The notes under the pieces are model-generated. The model did no database searches, was not told the DNA's origin, and worked only from the letters and a program-made list of their open reading frames with translations. The position numbers were made by a program, and so were the translations under genes. This document shows positions 34,003-41,939 of a DNA stretch of 64,000 nt, in pieces (the stretch's first letter is position 1; each line of letters starts with the position of its first letter). Origin of the DNA: Yoonia sp034652275. GTDB lineage: Bacteria > Pseudomonadota > Alphaproteobacteria > Rhodobacterales > Rhodobacteraceae. The DNA lies in NCBI RefSeq assembly GCF_034652275.1, contig NZ_JAXIWG010000004.1, positions 1 to 64,000 of the forward strand. Reading direction: 5' to 3'.

Positions 34003-35041
34003 GCAACGGCAGGATCTCCGCGACCAGCCTGTCCTGTCCGGCATCGTCGAGCGTGTCGCTGTGCAGATCGGCCAGCACGTCATCAGCCCCGATTTTGCGC
34101 GATTTTGCATAGGCAGGGTCGTAATGCTGGTCCATCAGCGCACCGGCGAACCCTGTCAGATCGCCCGCGCTCAGCAGGCCCAACCAGCCATCCACCACCT
34201 CATGCCCACGGACATAGCGCAGGGGCATCAGCCTGCGCGCCATATCCTCTGGGTCGGCGGCGATATCGGCATAGGCCTGCGCCAGATAGGCGGCGCGCGC
34301 AGCAAGCGGCGCGCCCACAGTAATCCGCTTGGCGGCACACATTGCTTTCCACAGGACAGGCGGGATGATTAACCGGCCGATCTTGCTGCTTTCCGCCTCG
34401 ATCAGGACAGGGCGGGCAGGGTCCAGCCGGTGCAGCGCCAGCGCGATGGATGTCTCGAACGCCCGCTGCGATGGCTGGCCCTGATCGCCGCCGCCCAACA
34501 ACGACCCGCGATGGTTGGCCAAGGCTTCAAGGTCGACGACCTGCACGCCCTTCGCGGCCAGCCGCGCCAGCAGCGCTGTTTTTGCGGTGCCGGTATTGCC
34601 ATCCAGCAGGATGACACGGTGTGGCAGGGGGGTGTCGTAGACCGCCTTTTGCACCAGCCGCCGGAATGTCTGGTAGCCGCCTTGCACCGTGTCGGTGCGC
34701 CAGCCGATCTGGGCAAGGATCGACGCGAAAGACCCCGACCTTTGCCCCCCGCGCCAGCAAGAGACCAAGGGCCGCCAGCCGCCGTCCTTGTCCGCCATCG
34801 CCTGCGCGATATGGTCGGCCACATTGCGCGCGACCAATGATGCGCCCAGTTTGCGCGCCTCGAAGGGGCTGACCTGTTTGTAGATGGTGCCGACCTCTGC
34901 GCGTTCGGCGTTGGACAGGGCGGGCAGGTTGATCGCGCCCGGAATATGATCCAGCGCGAATTCGGCTGGCGATCGCACGTCGATCACGGTGTCGAACCCG
35001 TGGTTGAGCAAATCTTCAAGCGTGGCAAAAGCGATGGGCAT
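33989..35041 (-). CDS. mnmH: tRNA 2-selenouridine synthase
   Basis: 350 residues. An N-terminal rhodanese domain has the catalytic Cys95 in V-S-C-W-R-G-G-Q-R-S-G-S, followed by a P-loop domain (G-N-T-G-T-A-K-T at 148-155). It replaces sulfur with selenium in wobble 2-thiouridine using selenophosphate. ATG at 35041 starts the rhodanese fold; an upstream start would add a hydrophobic stretch but no conserved residues. Its 3' end overlaps selD. Confidence 0.93.
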   Translation of the reverse strand: MPIAFATLEDLLNHGFDTVIDVRSPAEFALDHIPGAINLPALSNAERAEVGTIYKQVSPFEARKLGASLVARNVADHIAQAMADKDGGWRPLVSCWRGGQRSGSFASILAQIGWRTDTVQGGYQTFRRLVQKAVYDTPLPHRVILLDGNTGTAKTALLARLAAKGVQVVDLEALANHRGSLLGGGDQGQPSQRAFETSIALALHRLDPARPVLIEAESSKIGRLIIPPVLWKAMCAAKRITVGAPLAARAAYLAQAYADIAADPEDMARRLMPLRYVRGHEVVDGWLGLLSAGDLTGFAGALMDQHYDPAYAKSRKIGADDVLADLHSDTLDDAGQDRLVAEILPLLSAD

Positions 35042-35145
35042 TGCGCTGTCTAGCGCAGCCGCAGCGCGGGCAAAAGGGCCAAGCAGCACGGCACATCCAG
35101 CGACCGTGTTTTGCACAGCTGCGCCGCGTCATCGGCAGGCGCACT

Positions 35146-35898
35146 TTATCGCGGCAAGGTCACGATGATCGGGCCTTTGCGCGTGGCGACCACCGTGTGT
35201 TCGTACTGCACGACCGGCGCTTTGGGCGTGCTGTAAAGCGTCCAATCGTCCTTGCCTTTGGTATCGGCCCAGTGCCCGCCGCGCGACAGGAACGGCTCCA
35301 CCGTCAGGACCATCCCGTCATGGATGCGCCGCCGGTCGCCACGGGTGGGCCATGTCGGAATCTCGCTTGGCTCTTCATGCAGGCTTTGGCCGATCCCGTG
35401 GCTGGCAAGGTTGCGGATCAGCGTATAGCCGCGCTTTGCCGCAAACCCGCCGATGGCATTGCCGATGCCCGCGAGCGGCCGGCCATGGCGGACCTGCGCG
35501 ATACCGATATGCATCGCCTGTTCGCCATCGCGACACAGACGCGCCTGCGCGGGCGTGGCCGCACCTAGACAAAAGCTGGCGCCGGTGTCGGCAAAGTAGC
35601 CGTTCAACGATGCGGATACGTCGATATTCACCAGATCACCCGGTGCAAGGCGGCGGGACCCGGGAATGCCATGGGCGATTTCCTCGTTCACGCTGATGCA
35701 GGTGGCGCCGGGAAAACCATAGATCGCACGTGGCGCGGGCGTGGCTCCGTCCTGCGCCAGCAGGTCAGCGCCAAGCGCGTCGAGTTCGGCCGTGGTCATG
35801 CCCGGTTCCATCGCAGCGGCCATACGGTGCATCGTGGTCGCCACGATCTTTCCGATGGTCTGCAGATGGGCGAGGTCGGCGTCGTGGGTGATCGTCAT
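35146..35898 (-). CDS. map: Methionine aminopeptidase, type I
   Basis: 250 residues of the pita-bread peptidase fold. Metal ligands are recognisable in D-V-S-A-S-L-N-G-Y-F-A-D-T (two Asp), N-L-A-S-H-G-I-G (His), V-E-P-F-L (Glu) and Y-E-H-T-V (Glu). It removes initiator Met from nascent proteins. It may be a second copy, since the usual alphaproteobacterial map lies elsewhere; that cannot be tested here. Confidence 0.9.
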   Translation of the reverse strand: MTITHDADLAHLQTIGKIVATTMHRMAAAMEPGMTTAELDALGADLLAQDGATPAPRAIYGFPGATCISVNEEIAHGIPGSRRLAPGDLVNIDVSASLNGYFADTGASFCLGAATPAQARLCRDGEQAMHIGIAQVRHGRPLAGIGNAIGGFAAKRGYTLIRNLASHGIGQSLHEEPSEIPTWPTRGDRRRIHDGMVLTVEPFLSRGGHWADTKGKDDWTLYSTPKAPVVQYEHTVVATRKGPIIVTLPR

Positions 35899-35976
35899 TC
35901 TGTGCCTTGGCAGGTGGGTCGGGCACATCCTAGCGGCGCAGGGCCGGTTTGTCCCGCCTCCTTTGCCTGCAGACCG

Positions 35977-36918
35977 TCAGCCTGAGAATGTCCAGCGTGT
36001 CACTTGGCTGTAGGTCGCACCCGCCGCCAGCTTGATCTGGGGGAAATGTGCGTTGTTGGGGGCATCAGGCCAGCGCTGCGCCTCGATCGCCAGCGCGTCA
36101 TAGCGGGGGCGGCCGTCAAAGACCTGCATCCCGGGCATCGTGGTCGCGAGCGTCATGCTGACACCGCTTTGACCTGTCAGCCACAGCACATCGCGCAGCG
36201 GTTCCACGCTGTCGGACAGGCAGAAATTGTGATCGAGCGGCGGGGTCTGCGCGCCCAGCACTGGGCCGTCGCGGAAATCCATGCCGGTGTCCGTCACATC
36301 CGCCACATCACCGGTCGGGCAAAAGGCGTCGTCGATGGGCAGGTAATGATCCGCCGCGATCCGCAGGCGGTGCCCGTGCCAAGTGGCCGATCCGTCAAGG
36401 TTCCAGTAACTGTGATTGGCGAAATTCATCAGCGTCGTGCCATCGCTGGTCGCGCTGATCGCCAGCGTCAGCGTTGCGGGTGCTGTCAGCGTGAATACCG
36501 CCGTCACGCGCCGTTTGCCGGGCAAACCCGCAAAGCCGTCGGGCATGTCGAGCGCGAGTGTCGCAGAGGCTTCGCTCACCTCGACCACATCCCAGACCTG
36601 CGCGTGTGCACCTTCGGACCCCGAATGCAGATGCGCCTGCCCGTCGTTGCGTTCGAGTTCGTACATCATACCGTCCAGCCGGACGCGCGCCGTGCTGATC
36701 CGGTTGGCGACAGGCCCGACGATGGCCCCGTGGTAAAGCATCGCGCCTTCGTAATCGGCCAGATCCTCCGACCCCACCGTCAGCCCGTGATCCACGCCCA
36801 CCAGCCGCAGGTCCTGCACCCGCGCGCCATAGGTCAAGATGGTGACGGTCAGGTCGCCCGCGCGCAGCGTGATGGTATGCGCGGTCTTGCCGTCCTTGGT
36901 GGTGCCGAACACCTGCAT
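35977..36918 (-). CDS. galM: Aldose 1-epimerase (mutarotase)
   Basis: 313 residues of the GalM fold: G-A-R-V-Q-D-L, G-A-I-V-G-P-V-A-N-R-I (about 70-80), N-F-A-N-H-S-Y-W-N-L (catalytic His) and P-L-D-H-N-F. It interconverts alpha and beta anomers of galactose or glucose. It is the last gene of the galactoside operon, and its start overlaps the stop of the beta-galactosidase gene. It feeds the correct anomer to galactose dehydrogenase. Confidence 0.9.
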   Translation of the reverse strand: MQVFGTTKDGKTAHTITLRAGDLTVTILTYGARVQDLRLVGVDHGLTVGSEDLADYEGAMLYHGAIVGPVANRISTARVRLDGMMYELERNDGQAHLHSGSEGAHAQVWDVVEVSEASATLALDMPDGFAGLPGKRRVTAVFTLTAPATLTLAISATSDGTTLMNFANHSYWNLDGSATWHGHRLRIAADHYLPIDDAFCPTGDVADVTDTGMDFRDGPVLGAQTPPLDHNFCLSDSVEPLRDVLWLTGQSGVSMTLATTMPGMQVFDGRPRYDALAIEAQRWPDAPNNAHFPQIKLAAGATYSQVTRWTFSG

Positions 36919-38819
36919 CACAGTGCTTCCCAATGCACGCCCGCCGCTGGGACGATCACGTCGCCCCAAGCCTGCGCCTTGGGTGCATAGTTGAACACGA
37001 ACCGGTGTGTGGCGGTGTCCCTGATCCGCAATCCCTCGGCCAGCTGAAAGCTGGGCAGGTCCAGCGCATCGCACAGCCCGCCGATGATCGCATCAAAGGT
37101 CGCATCATCGGGCCAGCCCGCCAGATAGCGCAAATGATCGCCGCCCATGATCGCGGGCTGGCCTGATTTGGTGGTCAGATGCACCGGTGCCGTGCCTTCG
37201 AGATGTTCGAACCAGTGCCGGAAACGGCCGCCGCCTTGCAGCTTGATCTTGGCGTCGGGCGGGATGCTTTCGGTCAGCACGACAGACAGATCGGTATCGG
37301 GCAGGTCGGGGCCAAGCGGGGTGGGGATGCTCAATTCATCCGTCTTGGTGTCGCTGCGCGGGCCGATCAGGGCGATGCCGTCAAAGCGGGCCAGTGCGCG
37401 GCGCAACGGGTCGCTGATTTTCATCAGCCCCGGCGCCAGCACCAGTTTATAACCCGCCAGATCGGCGCAATCGGGCGGCAGGATGTCGATGTTCAGCCCC
37501 GCCCGCCGCAGCGCGCGGTAAGCGGCAAAGGCCAGACGGAAGGCTTCGAAATCGGCCCCCTGCGGCTGGGTGTCCCAGGCCCAGGCGCTGGCGTAATCGA
37601 ACACGAGCGCCGCCTGCGCCTTGGCCGTGCCGACATCGGGCAGCTTTGCGATCTCATCCGCGACCTGACGGCATTCGGAAAGCGCAGGAGCTGGCGCGCT
37701 GTCGGGGCGCAAAAGTCCCGCATGGTTTTGTTCCTGCGCAAAAGGCGCTTGCCGCCAGCGGAAATAGCAGACGGTTTCCGCACCATGGGCAAAGGCCTCC
37801 CAGGCCCAAAGACGCGCCATGCCGGGCAGGGGGGCTGGGTTGTAGGGCGCCCAGTTCACAGGGCCGGGCTGTTGTTCCATGACCCAGAGCCGGCCTTTGC
37901 CCACAGCACGGTAAAGATCGTGATGGAACGCCTGCATGTCGGGGTGGCCTTGGCGCAGGAAAGTCGCCTTTTCCTTGGCCGTGCCTTCCAGCCGGTCGGA
38001 CAGAAAGCCGATCGGGTAACTGTCCCAGGACGCAATATCCAGATCGGCGCCGACCTTCCAATGATCGAAGGTCGTGATCCGGCCCATGTAGTTGTGAATG
38101 AGCGGCGCGGCGGTGTGACGGCGCAACTCGTCCGCCTGCACCTTGTTGAACGCCACCACTTGATCCGAGCTATAGCGCCGGAAGGCCAGCACATGCGCGG
38201 GGTTGGGTTCGGTCACGGTCAGGTTGGGCAGGTCGATCTGGTCGAATGTATCGTAATCCATCGACCAGAACACATTGCCCCACGCACGGTTCAGCGCATC
38301 GGGCGATTGGTATTTCTGCGCCAGCCAGTCCTGAAATCCGCGCCTTGCAGCGTCCGAATAGGACAAGGTCGTGTCGTGGCAGTCGTATTCATTGTCGATC
38401 TGCCATGCGGCGACATGGGGGTTCTTGCCGTAACGCTCGCCCATCAGACGCGCGATCCGGCGGCATTCGTCGCGGTAACCCAGATGGCTGAAATCATAGT
38501 GTCGGCGCGACCCGAATTTGCGCGCGCGGCCCTGCGCATCGACGGCCAGCATGTCGGGGTATTTGTCCAGCATCCAGCGCGGCGGCGTGGCGGTCGGTGT
38601 GCCAAGCACCACCTTCAGCCCCGCCGCACCCAGCACCTCGATCGCGCGGTCAAGCCAGTCCCATGTCAGGGTGCCCGGCACGGCCTCCATCCGCGCCCAG
38701 GCAAATTCGCCGATCCGCACCCAGGACAGGCCAGCGTCCACCATGCGGGCGGCGTCTTCGGACCATTGGGCCTCTGGCCAGTGTTCGGGGTAATAGCAGA
38801 TGCCAAGCGTGCGGTGCAT
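36918..38819 (-). CDS. Beta-galactosidase, GH42 family
   Basis: 633 residues, in the range of GH42 enzymes (650-700). N-terminal Y-Y-P-E-H-W-P; presumed acid/base Glu144 in Q-I-D-N-E-Y-D-C-H; nucleophile Glu315 in V-M-E-Q-Q-P-G-P-V-N-W. No signal peptide, so it hydrolyses imported galactosides in the cytoplasm. It lies in the galactoside operon between the lactonase and galM genes (ATGA-type overlap with galM). Confidence 0.92.
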   Translation of the reverse strand: MHRTLGICYYPEHWPEAQWSEDAARMVDAGLSWVRIGEFAWARMEAVPGTLTWDWLDRAIEVLGAAGLKVVLGTPTATPPRWMLDKYPDMLAVDAQGRARKFGSRRHYDFSHLGYRDECRRIARLMGERYGKNPHVAAWQIDNEYDCHDTTLSYSDAARRGFQDWLAQKYQSPDALNRAWGNVFWSMDYDTFDQIDLPNLTVTEPNPAHVLAFRRYSSDQVVAFNKVQADELRRHTAAPLIHNYMGRITTFDHWKVGADLDIASWDSYPIGFLSDRLEGTAKEKATFLRQGHPDMQAFHHDLYRAVGKGRLWVMEQQPGPVNWAPYNPAPLPGMARLWAWEAFAHGAETVCYFRWRQAPFAQEQNHAGLLRPDSAPAPALSECRQVADEIAKLPDVGTAKAQAALVFDYASAWAWDTQPQGADFEAFRLAFAAYRALRRAGLNIDILPPDCADLAGYKLVLAPGLMKISDPLRRALARFDGIALIGPRSDTKTDELSIPTPLGPDLPDTDLSVVLTESIPPDAKIKLQGGGRFRHWFEHLEGTAPVHLTTKSGQPAIMGGDHLRYLAGWPDDATFDAIIGGLCDALDLPSFQLAEGLRIRDTATHRFVFNYAPKAQAWGDVIVPAAGVHWEAL

Positions 38820-38855
38820 GTGTCAGCCTTTTGAGATGCGAGGTAGGGGGCAGGG

Positions 38856-39677
38856 TTACAGGATCACCTGATGCTCTGCCTGCCCTTTGTAGGGTGTGGG
38901 GACAGCGTATGTCTTGCCTTCGTCCGGCCCGTCCAGCCCTGTGGCGGCCGATGTGCAAAACAGGACCGACAGGTCATCGCCGCCAAACGCAGGGCAGGAG
39001 GTTTGCGCGGCGGCAAAGCTGTAGCTTTCGAGGAAGGTGCCATCGGGTGCATAGCCCGCGACGCGGTGCGCCCCCCATTGCGCGTTCCACAGGTTGCCTT
39101 GCGCATCGACGACCGCACCATCGGGGCGGAAGTCGGTCGCGCTCAGGTCGATATGGACCGCAGGGTCGCCTTGCGGCCAGCCGTCAGCATCCAGCGCCAC
39201 GCGCATGATCTTTTGCGTCGGTGTGTCGGTGAAATAGGCGGTCTTGCCGTCGGGGGCGAAACAGATCGCATTGCTGATGGTGACGGGCGCAAAAAGCTGG
39301 CGCAGCGCGCCTTTGTAATAGCGATAGATCGCGCCCGCGCCCTGTTCGGCATTGATCCCCATGGTCCCGATCCAGAACCCGCCCTGCGGGTCCGCGCGGC
39401 CATCGTTGCAGCGGGTGACGGGGTCATCCGCCTCGAGCGCGCAAAGCGGGGTCTGGCTGCCGTCGCCCAGATCAAAGCGGATCAGCGCGGTTTGCGTCGC
39501 GACGATCAGCGTGTCCGCATCCACCCAGCCTGCGGCAGAAACATGTTCGTCAAACTGCCAGTGCCGCGTCTTGCTGTGCAGGCGTTTGCCCAGAATGTCG
39601 AACCAGAACAATTCGCCGCGCAACGGATGCCAAAGCGCGCCTTCGCCAAGGGTGCATTGTGTGTCGTCGAAGATCAT
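38856..39677 (-). CDS. SMP-30/gluconolactonase-family sugar lactonase
   Basis: 273 residues of the six-bladed SMP-30 propeller: L-G-E-G-A-L-W-H-P (metal Glu), N-D-G-R-A-D-P-Q-G-G-F-W-I-G-T-M (metal Asn), D-G-A-V-V-D-A-Q-G-N-L-W-N-A-Q-W. In this operon it would hydrolyse galactono-1,4-lactone to galactonate. The start overlaps the dgoA stop by ATGA. Confidence 0.88.
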   Translation of the reverse strand: MIFDDTQCTLGEGALWHPLRGELFWFDILGKRLHSKTRHWQFDEHVSAAGWVDADTLIVATQTALIRFDLGDGSQTPLCALEADDPVTRCNDGRADPQGGFWIGTMGINAEQGAGAIYRYYKGALRQLFAPVTISNAICFAPDGKTAYFTDTPTQKIMRVALDADGWPQGDPAVHIDLSATDFRPDGAVVDAQGNLWNAQWGAHRVAGYAPDGTFLESYSFAAAQTSCPAFGGDDLSVLFCTSAATGLDGPDEGKTYAVPTPYKGQAEHQVIL

Positions 39678-40279
39678 TGCGCGGCCTCGTCATAGGCGGC
39701 GACGATGTCGCGCGCGCGGGCGCTGATGTCGGCCACGCTCAGCCCTGGTTGATAAAGTGCAGTTCCGATGCCGAAACCATCCGCAGAAGCCGCCATCCAT
39801 GTTGCAAAATTGCTAGCGCCCGCGCCGCCCACGGCATAGACCTGCGTGCCTTGAGGAAGCACTGCACGGATCGCCTTGATCCCGTCAGGGCCGATCAGGC
39901 TGGCGGGAAAGATCTTCAGCCCATCTGCCCCAGCCTTCAATGCGGCGAAACATTCGGTGGGTGTCATGACGCCGGGCCAGCTTTGCAGGCCTGCGGCCTT
40001 GGTCGCGACAATCACGCGGGGGTCGCAGTTGGGTGACACGATCAACCGCCCACCGACCTGTGCCACGCGCCCAACGTCATCGGTGGACAGGACCGTGCCT
40101 GCCCCGATCAGTGCCTCATCGCCAAAGGCACGTGCCATGCGGCCGATACTGTCGAACGGGTCGGGGGAATTCAGCGGCACCTCGATTTTCGTGATGCCAG
40201 CGGCGATCAGGGCGGCGGTGACGGCTTCGGCCTCGTCCGGCGTGATGCCGCGCAGGATGGCGATCAGGGGGCGGTCCAT
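39674..40279 (-). CDS. dgoA: 2-dehydro-3-deoxy-6-phosphogalactonate aldolase
   Basis: 201 residues of the KDPG/KDPGal class I aldolase family: R-G-I-T-P-D-E-A, K-I-E-V-P-L-N-S-P, G-A-G-T-V-L-S, V-S-P-N-C, Schiff-base Lys in G-L-K-I-F-P-A. The L-N-S-P-D-P-F motif favours the galactonate version. It splits KDPGal to pyruvate and glyceraldehyde-3-phosphate. Confidence 0.9.
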   Translation of the reverse strand: MDRPLIAILRGITPDEAEAVTAALIAAGITKIEVPLNSPDPFDSIGRMARAFGDEALIGAGTVLSTDDVGRVAQVGGRLIVSPNCDPRVIVATKAAGLQSWPGVMTPTECFAALKAGADGLKIFPASLIGPDGIKAIRAVLPQGTQVYAVGGAGASNFATWMAASADGFGIGTALYQPGLSVADISARARDIVAAYDEAAQ

Positions 40280-40281
40280 CT

Positions 40282-41184
40282 TTATCCTTTCAACTGGCGA
40301 TAGGCGGCGGTCAGGCCAGCAAGCGTAGCGGCTTCGGCATTGACCTGTGTGGCAGGCGCACCATGCTGCGCAAGCGCTGCCACGTAAAGCCGTGCCAGCG
40401 CGCCCGCGCCGATCACGGCGATCTGCTGGCCCAGCCAGTAAGGTTTGGCCGAGGCCAGCTCCGCCCCGATCAGCAGCCCCGACAGGCGCGCGCGGGCGGC
40501 GGCGCCTGACAGGTCGTGCAGCAACCCTTCCGCGCGCAGCGAGAACAGCCGACCGGCCAGCTTTTCAGGGCGCGCATAAGCATCGGCAAGACCTGACTCA
40601 AAAGCGGCATCGTCCCAGCCATCAGCGGCGATGGAATGGCGCAGCACGGTCTGCGCTGCCAGTGTCGCGAACAGCTCGCCTGTCATGAAGGTCTGGAAAC
40701 TGACGATCTCGCCTGCGCTGACATGGACCCATTTTGTATGGGTGCCGGGCAGGCAGACCACACCGTCCCAGCCTTTGTTCTGGGCAAGATAGCCTGCGAT
40801 CTGAGTTTCCTCGCCGCGCATGACATCGGCAGGCTGGAGCTGCTTGACGCCGGGGATGACATGGACGGCAAGGCGCGGATCATGGCTGGTCGCAATGGCA
40901 AGACTGCCGCCCAAAGGCGGGCAGGGTGCGGCGGAATAGGGGGCCTCGACCCAGCCTTGGCGCGATCCGACCATGCCACAGGCGATGACGGGGGTGGGGC
41001 CGTGCAACCAGTCGCCGACCAGCGCCAGCAGCGCGGGTTCAAACCCCGCGCGGTCCAGCCCGCCCATGCCCTTGTCGGACGTGGTCTGGGCCAGCACCGT
41101 GCCGCTGGCCGACATCGCCCAGGCGCGTACGTTGGAGGTGCCCCAATCGACGGCGATCCATGCGGGGGTGAGGGGTGCGGTCAT
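40282..41184 (-). CDS. dgoK: 2-dehydro-3-deoxygalactonokinase
   Basis: 300 residues of the DgoK family: A-V-D-W-G-T-S-N-V-R-A-W near the start, C-G-M-V-G-S-R-Q-G-W-V-E, P-G-T-H-T-K-W-V (about 150) and T-G-E-L-F. It phosphorylates KDGal with ATP. ATG at 41184 overlaps the dehydrogenase stop (ATGA), and it ends 2 bases before dgoA starts. Confidence 0.92.
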   Translation of the reverse strand: MTAPLTPAWIAVDWGTSNVRAWAMSASGTVLAQTTSDKGMGGLDRAGFEPALLALVGDWLHGPTPVIACGMVGSRQGWVEAPYSAAPCPPLGGSLAIATSHDPRLAVHVIPGVKQLQPADVMRGEETQIAGYLAQNKGWDGVVCLPGTHTKWVHVSAGEIVSFQTFMTGELFATLAAQTVLRHSIAADGWDDAAFESGLADAYARPEKLAGRLFSLRAEGLLHDLSGAAARARLSGLLIGAELASAKPYWLGQQIAVIGAGALARLYVAALAQHGAPATQVNAEAATLAGLTAAYRQLKG

Positions 41185-41939
41185 CCTGTGGTCACCACGC
41201 CGGCATCGACGACCATGGTCTGGCCCGTCATCATCCGCGATGCGTCGGACGCCAGAAACAGCACCGGTCCGACCATATCGGCGGGCATGATCGGTTCCGG
41301 GATGCATTGCCGTTCCATGAAGGCGGCCTTGCTTTCCGGCGTCGCCCACATGGTTTCCTGTTTTTCGGTAAAGACCCAGCCGGGCGCTATCGCATTCACC
41401 CTGATCCCGCGCGGCCCCCATTCGCGGGCGAGCGAGCGTGTCATCCCCGTGATCCCTGCATTCGCCGTGGTATAGGCGATCATATCCGCCGCACCGAACA
41501 TATAGCTGATCGAGGAAAAGTTGATGATCGCGCCGTGCGGGGCCATGAGGCTGGCCGCTTTCTGGCAGGCAAAGAAATAGGCCTTGAGGTTCACCGCCTG
41601 CATCTTGTCCCAATAGGCGGGGGTGATGGTCGCGGCCTCGTGGCGGGCGTCATTGGCAGCGTTGTTGACCAGCGCTTTCAGCGGGCCGTGGGTGCGCGCG
41701 GCCTGGGCGATAGCGTCTTGCAAGGCATCGGTATCGGTGATGTCGCACTGGATGAACAGCGGGCGGTTGCCGTGTTTGGCATCCATCTCATCCACGAAGG
41801 CGCTGGCGTCGGACCGTCCGACAAAGGCGACCTTGGCGCCTTGCGCCAGAAACCCGTCGGTCAGTGCCGCACCGATGCCGTTGCCACCGCCGGTGATGAA
41901 CACCGACGCATCCGCAAGATCGTGGAATGTCGCGGTCAT
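41181..41939 (-). CDS. Short-chain dehydrogenase, probable galactose 1-dehydrogenase
   Basis: 252 residues, SDR fold: N-terminal nucleotide site T-G-G-G-N-G-I-G (about 15-22), N-N-A, catalytic Ser in F-S-S-I-S and Y-T-T-A-N-A-G region, P-G-W-V-F-T-E. The Y-x3-K motif is altered: the position after the conserved Tyr reads T-T-A-N, so the usual Lys is replaced by Asn. Place in the operon makes D-galactose to galactono-lactone the likely reaction. ATG at 41939 overlaps the GH36 stop. Confidence 0.78.
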   Translation of the reverse strand: MTATFHDLADASVFITGGGNGIGAALTDGFLAQGAKVAFVGRSDASAFVDEMDAKHGNRPLFIQCDITDTDALQDAIAQAARTHGPLKALVNNAANDARHEAATITPAYWDKMQAVNLKAYFFACQKAASLMAPHGAIINFSSISYMFGAADMIAYTTANAGITGMTRSLAREWGPRGIRVNAIAPGWVFTEKQETMWATPESKAAFMERQCIPEPIMPADMVGPVLFLASDASRMMTGQTMVVDAGVVTTG

